7,118 bases of DNA, from assembly GCA_005792225.1 (NCBI GenBank), contig SXSP01000194.1:1-7118 (forward strand). Reading direction: 5' to 3'. The notes below the pieces were generated by a model, which was not told the origin of the DNA, ran no database searches, and saw only the letters and a program-made list of their open reading frames with translations. The translations under genes and the position numbers were made by a program. Positions 6,199 through 7,118 of this stretch are shown here, piece after piece. This DNA comes from Bdellovibrionales bacterium (GTDB lineage Bacteria; Bdellovibrionota; Bdellovibrionia; Bdellovibrionales; JAMPXM01). Each line of letters starts with the position of its first letter. Position 1 is the first letter of the stretch.

Positions 6199-6786
6199 TC
6201 AGCGAGGCTGCACGCCGCGGATCATTCCCGGATTCGCGGCTTGCGGAGCCGCATAACCAACGCTCGTTTGCTGAGGCTGTTGAGCCTGAACTCCCATAGA
6301 AGCCTGGGCGTGAGCCAGATTGATTTGCGGATCGGGCATCGAGACGTGGCTCTGATCCAGCATCGCGACGTGAGCTTGGCAAATCGAGCGCAAGTTGACT
6401 TCGAATTGCATGCGAACGCGCTTCATGTCGGCGATTTCTTGATAAACTCTTTTTAATGATTCGCGGCTATCCTTCAGGATCATCTCTGCCTTTTGGTGGG
6501 CGTCGTTGATGATCAGTTTCCCCTCGCGCTCGGAATCTTGGCGGATTTGCTCCGACATCTTCGTTGCCGTCGCAAGTGTCGCCTTGAGCGTCTCGTCACG
6601 CTCTTTGTACTCCATGATTTGGAGATCTTTTTGGCGAAGAGCTTCTTTCAAGAGGTTACGCTCACGCGCGAGCTCTTCCATCTGATCGGCGATGTCGCGG
6701 AGGAAGTCACCGACCTCATCCGCATCCAGACCCATTACTTTGCGGGCGAACGTCTTGTGAGCGATGTCGATCGGTGCGATTTTCAT
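6199..6786 (-). CDS. divIVA: DivIVA-domain coiled-coil protein
   Basis: This 195-residue protein has an N-terminus that aligns without gaps to Bacillus subtilis DivIVA as I recall it (P5, D7-I8, K11-T12-F13, G19, D21, D23-E24-V25). A long heptad-type coiled coil runs from about residue 28 to 135, including the stretch rich in E, K, I and A around REGKLIINDAHQKAE. The last ~55 residues are low-complexity (Q, A, P, M) and probably disordered. DivIVA proteins multimerise on curved membrane at poles or septa and recruit partners; in Bdellovibrio a DivIVA has been linked to cell morphology. Residues 17-18, which are Phe-Arg in B. subtilis and mediate membrane contact, are Val-Met here. ATG 6786 follows GGAGGAAAAA, a strong ribosome binding site. 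The gene is preceded by an outer-membrane-type gene on the same strand and is convergent with the hydrolase gene. Confidence 0.92.
   Translation of the reverse strand: MKIAPIDIAHKTFARKVMGLDADEVGDFLRDIADQMEELARERNLLKEALRQKDLQIMEYKERDETLKATLATATKMSEQIRQDSEREGKLIINDAHQKAEMILKDSRESLKRVYQEIADMKRVRMQFEVNLRSICQAHVAMLDQSHVSMPDPQINLAHAQASMGVQAQQPQQTSVGYAAPQAANPGMIRGVQPR
6236..6252 (+). terminator. Hairpin past the hydrolase stop, inside the divIVA 3' end
   Basis: GCGGCT/AGCCGC makes a 6-bp stem with a 5-nt loop, 41 nt downstream of the hydrolase stop codon. It lies within divIVA coding sequence on the opposite strand and has no T-run, so it may be incidental. It is the only obvious stem positioned to define a 3' end for the hydrolase transcript. 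Confidence 0.2.
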
Positions 6787-6802
6787 TTTTTCCTCCGGAA
6801 TG

Positions 6803-6820
6803 GGCGGCCGAACGGCTGCC
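6803..6820 (-). promoter_or_regulatory. GC-rich hairpin in the divIVA leader
   Basis: On the transcript strand GGCAGCC and GGCCGCC flank a GTTC loop, giving a 7-bp stem with one A-C mismatch. It ends 7 nt before the GGAGG ribosome binding site of divIVA. It could affect translation or mRNA stability; the pairing is seen, the role is a guess. Confidence 0.3.
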
Positions 6821-6827
6821 TACATCC

Positions 6828-6856
6828 AGATTAGAGAAACCGCGTGGGTCGAGCAA
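6828..6856 (-). promoter_or_regulatory. Candidate sigma70-type promoter for divIVA
   Basis: TTGCTC (6856-6851) and TAATCT (6833-6828) are 17 bp apart and point toward divIVA, with an expected start about 35 nt before the ATG. Both boxes match the consensus only in part (TTG of the -35; T, A and final T of the -10). This is the best pair I find in the 125-bp gap, but it is weak evidence. Confidence 0.28.
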
Positions 6857-6911
6857 GGTAGGCGGAAGTCAGGGGGTTCGAATCCGGACCTTCGGAGAGT
6901 CGAAGTTGAAA

Positions 6912-7118
6912 TTAAAACAGCCACTCGAGACCAAGACCGAGGCGTTTCTCCGAGCGAATGTCACCGGTCCGATGAGAACCTGATAATTTGACGTTCACGT
7001 TTGAAGTTGCCGACCAAAGCAAGTAGCCACCGAAGAGACTGAACTGGTCAAAGAGACCTGTTCCTTCGATCGAGCGCCCAGAGCATCCGTTAAGACCCGC
7101 GCCCCAGCTGCCCTTCTC
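6912..7118 (-). CDS. Probable outer-membrane protein, C-terminal 68 residues (gene enters from the right edge)
   Basis: Reading in from position 7118 on the minus strand gives 68 open codons and a TAA at 6914-6912. The peptide has the alternation of a β-barrel end: FDQFSLFGGYLLWSATS, a strand of NVNVKLSGS type, then GDIRSEKRLGLGLEWLF. It finishes with a terminal phenylalanine preceded by alternating hydrophobic residues, the C-terminal signature that the BAM complex recognises in outer-membrane proteins. I infer an outer-membrane barrel; the family cannot be named from this fragment. It lies 125 bp upstream of divIVA on the same strand, with no T-tract terminator between them, so partial read-through is possible. 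The start and any signal peptide are outside the window. Confidence 0.75.
   Translation of the reverse strand, partial: EKGSWGAGLNGCSGRSIEGTGLFDQFSLFGGYLLWSATSNVNVKLSGSHRTGDIRSEKRLGLGLEWLF

Noticed and set aside
6820..6900. A complete tRNA gene ending in the GTTCGAATCC stretch
   Set aside because: Neither strand gives a 7-bp acceptor stem, anticodon arm or full T-stem.

Overview
The window looks like ordinary chromosome from a Gram-negative bacterium of moderately high GC. It encodes exported β-barrel-type proteins, a small probable lipoprotein, and a DivIVA-family coiled-coil protein. DivIVA together with an outer membrane fits the former Deltaproteobacteria. My best guess is Bdellovibrionota (Bdellovibrio-like), but this is an inference from gene content, not from a marker gene. 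I see no insertion sequence, phage gene, CRISPR array, complete tRNA or rRNA.

Layout. Positions 1-4156 hold five minus-strand genes. In transcription order they are a TetA-like MFS transporter (4156-2861), a single-domain rhodanese-like protein that overlaps it by 11 nt (2871-2533), a geranylgeranyl-reductase-type FAD oxidoreductase (2399-1233), a 66-residue probable lipoprotein (1113-913), and the first 285 codons of valyl-tRNA synthetase valS (856 to beyond position 1). The gaps in this run are 133, 119 and 56 bp. Two of them carry clear inverted repeats just ahead of the next ribosome binding site, and none has a T-tract terminator. Positions 4157-4224 form a 68-bp divergent intergenic region. 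The plus strand then carries an exported β-barrel-like protein with a long proline-rich, charged C-terminal tail (4225-5334), a hairpin, and an exported dienelactone-hydrolase-family α/β hydrolase (5422-6195). The hydrolase meets divIVA (6786-6199, minus) tail to tail with 3 bp between stops. A second outer-membrane-type gene enters from the right edge on the minus strand (7118-6912, C-terminal 68 residues only).

How the genes relate. The MFS-rhodanese pair is almost certainly co-transcribed and translationally coupled. The oxidoreductase, lipoprotein and valS follow in the same direction and could be read through, with RNA structures between them as possible control points. No shared pathway can be read from the sequence. 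valS is housekeeping; DivIVA is probably a polar or cell-shape scaffold; the two β-barrel candidates and the exported hydrolase act in the envelope. I found no convincing undescribed system. The observations most worth checking are the nested RNA structure ahead of the oxidoreductase gene and the altered membrane-contact residues of DivIVA.
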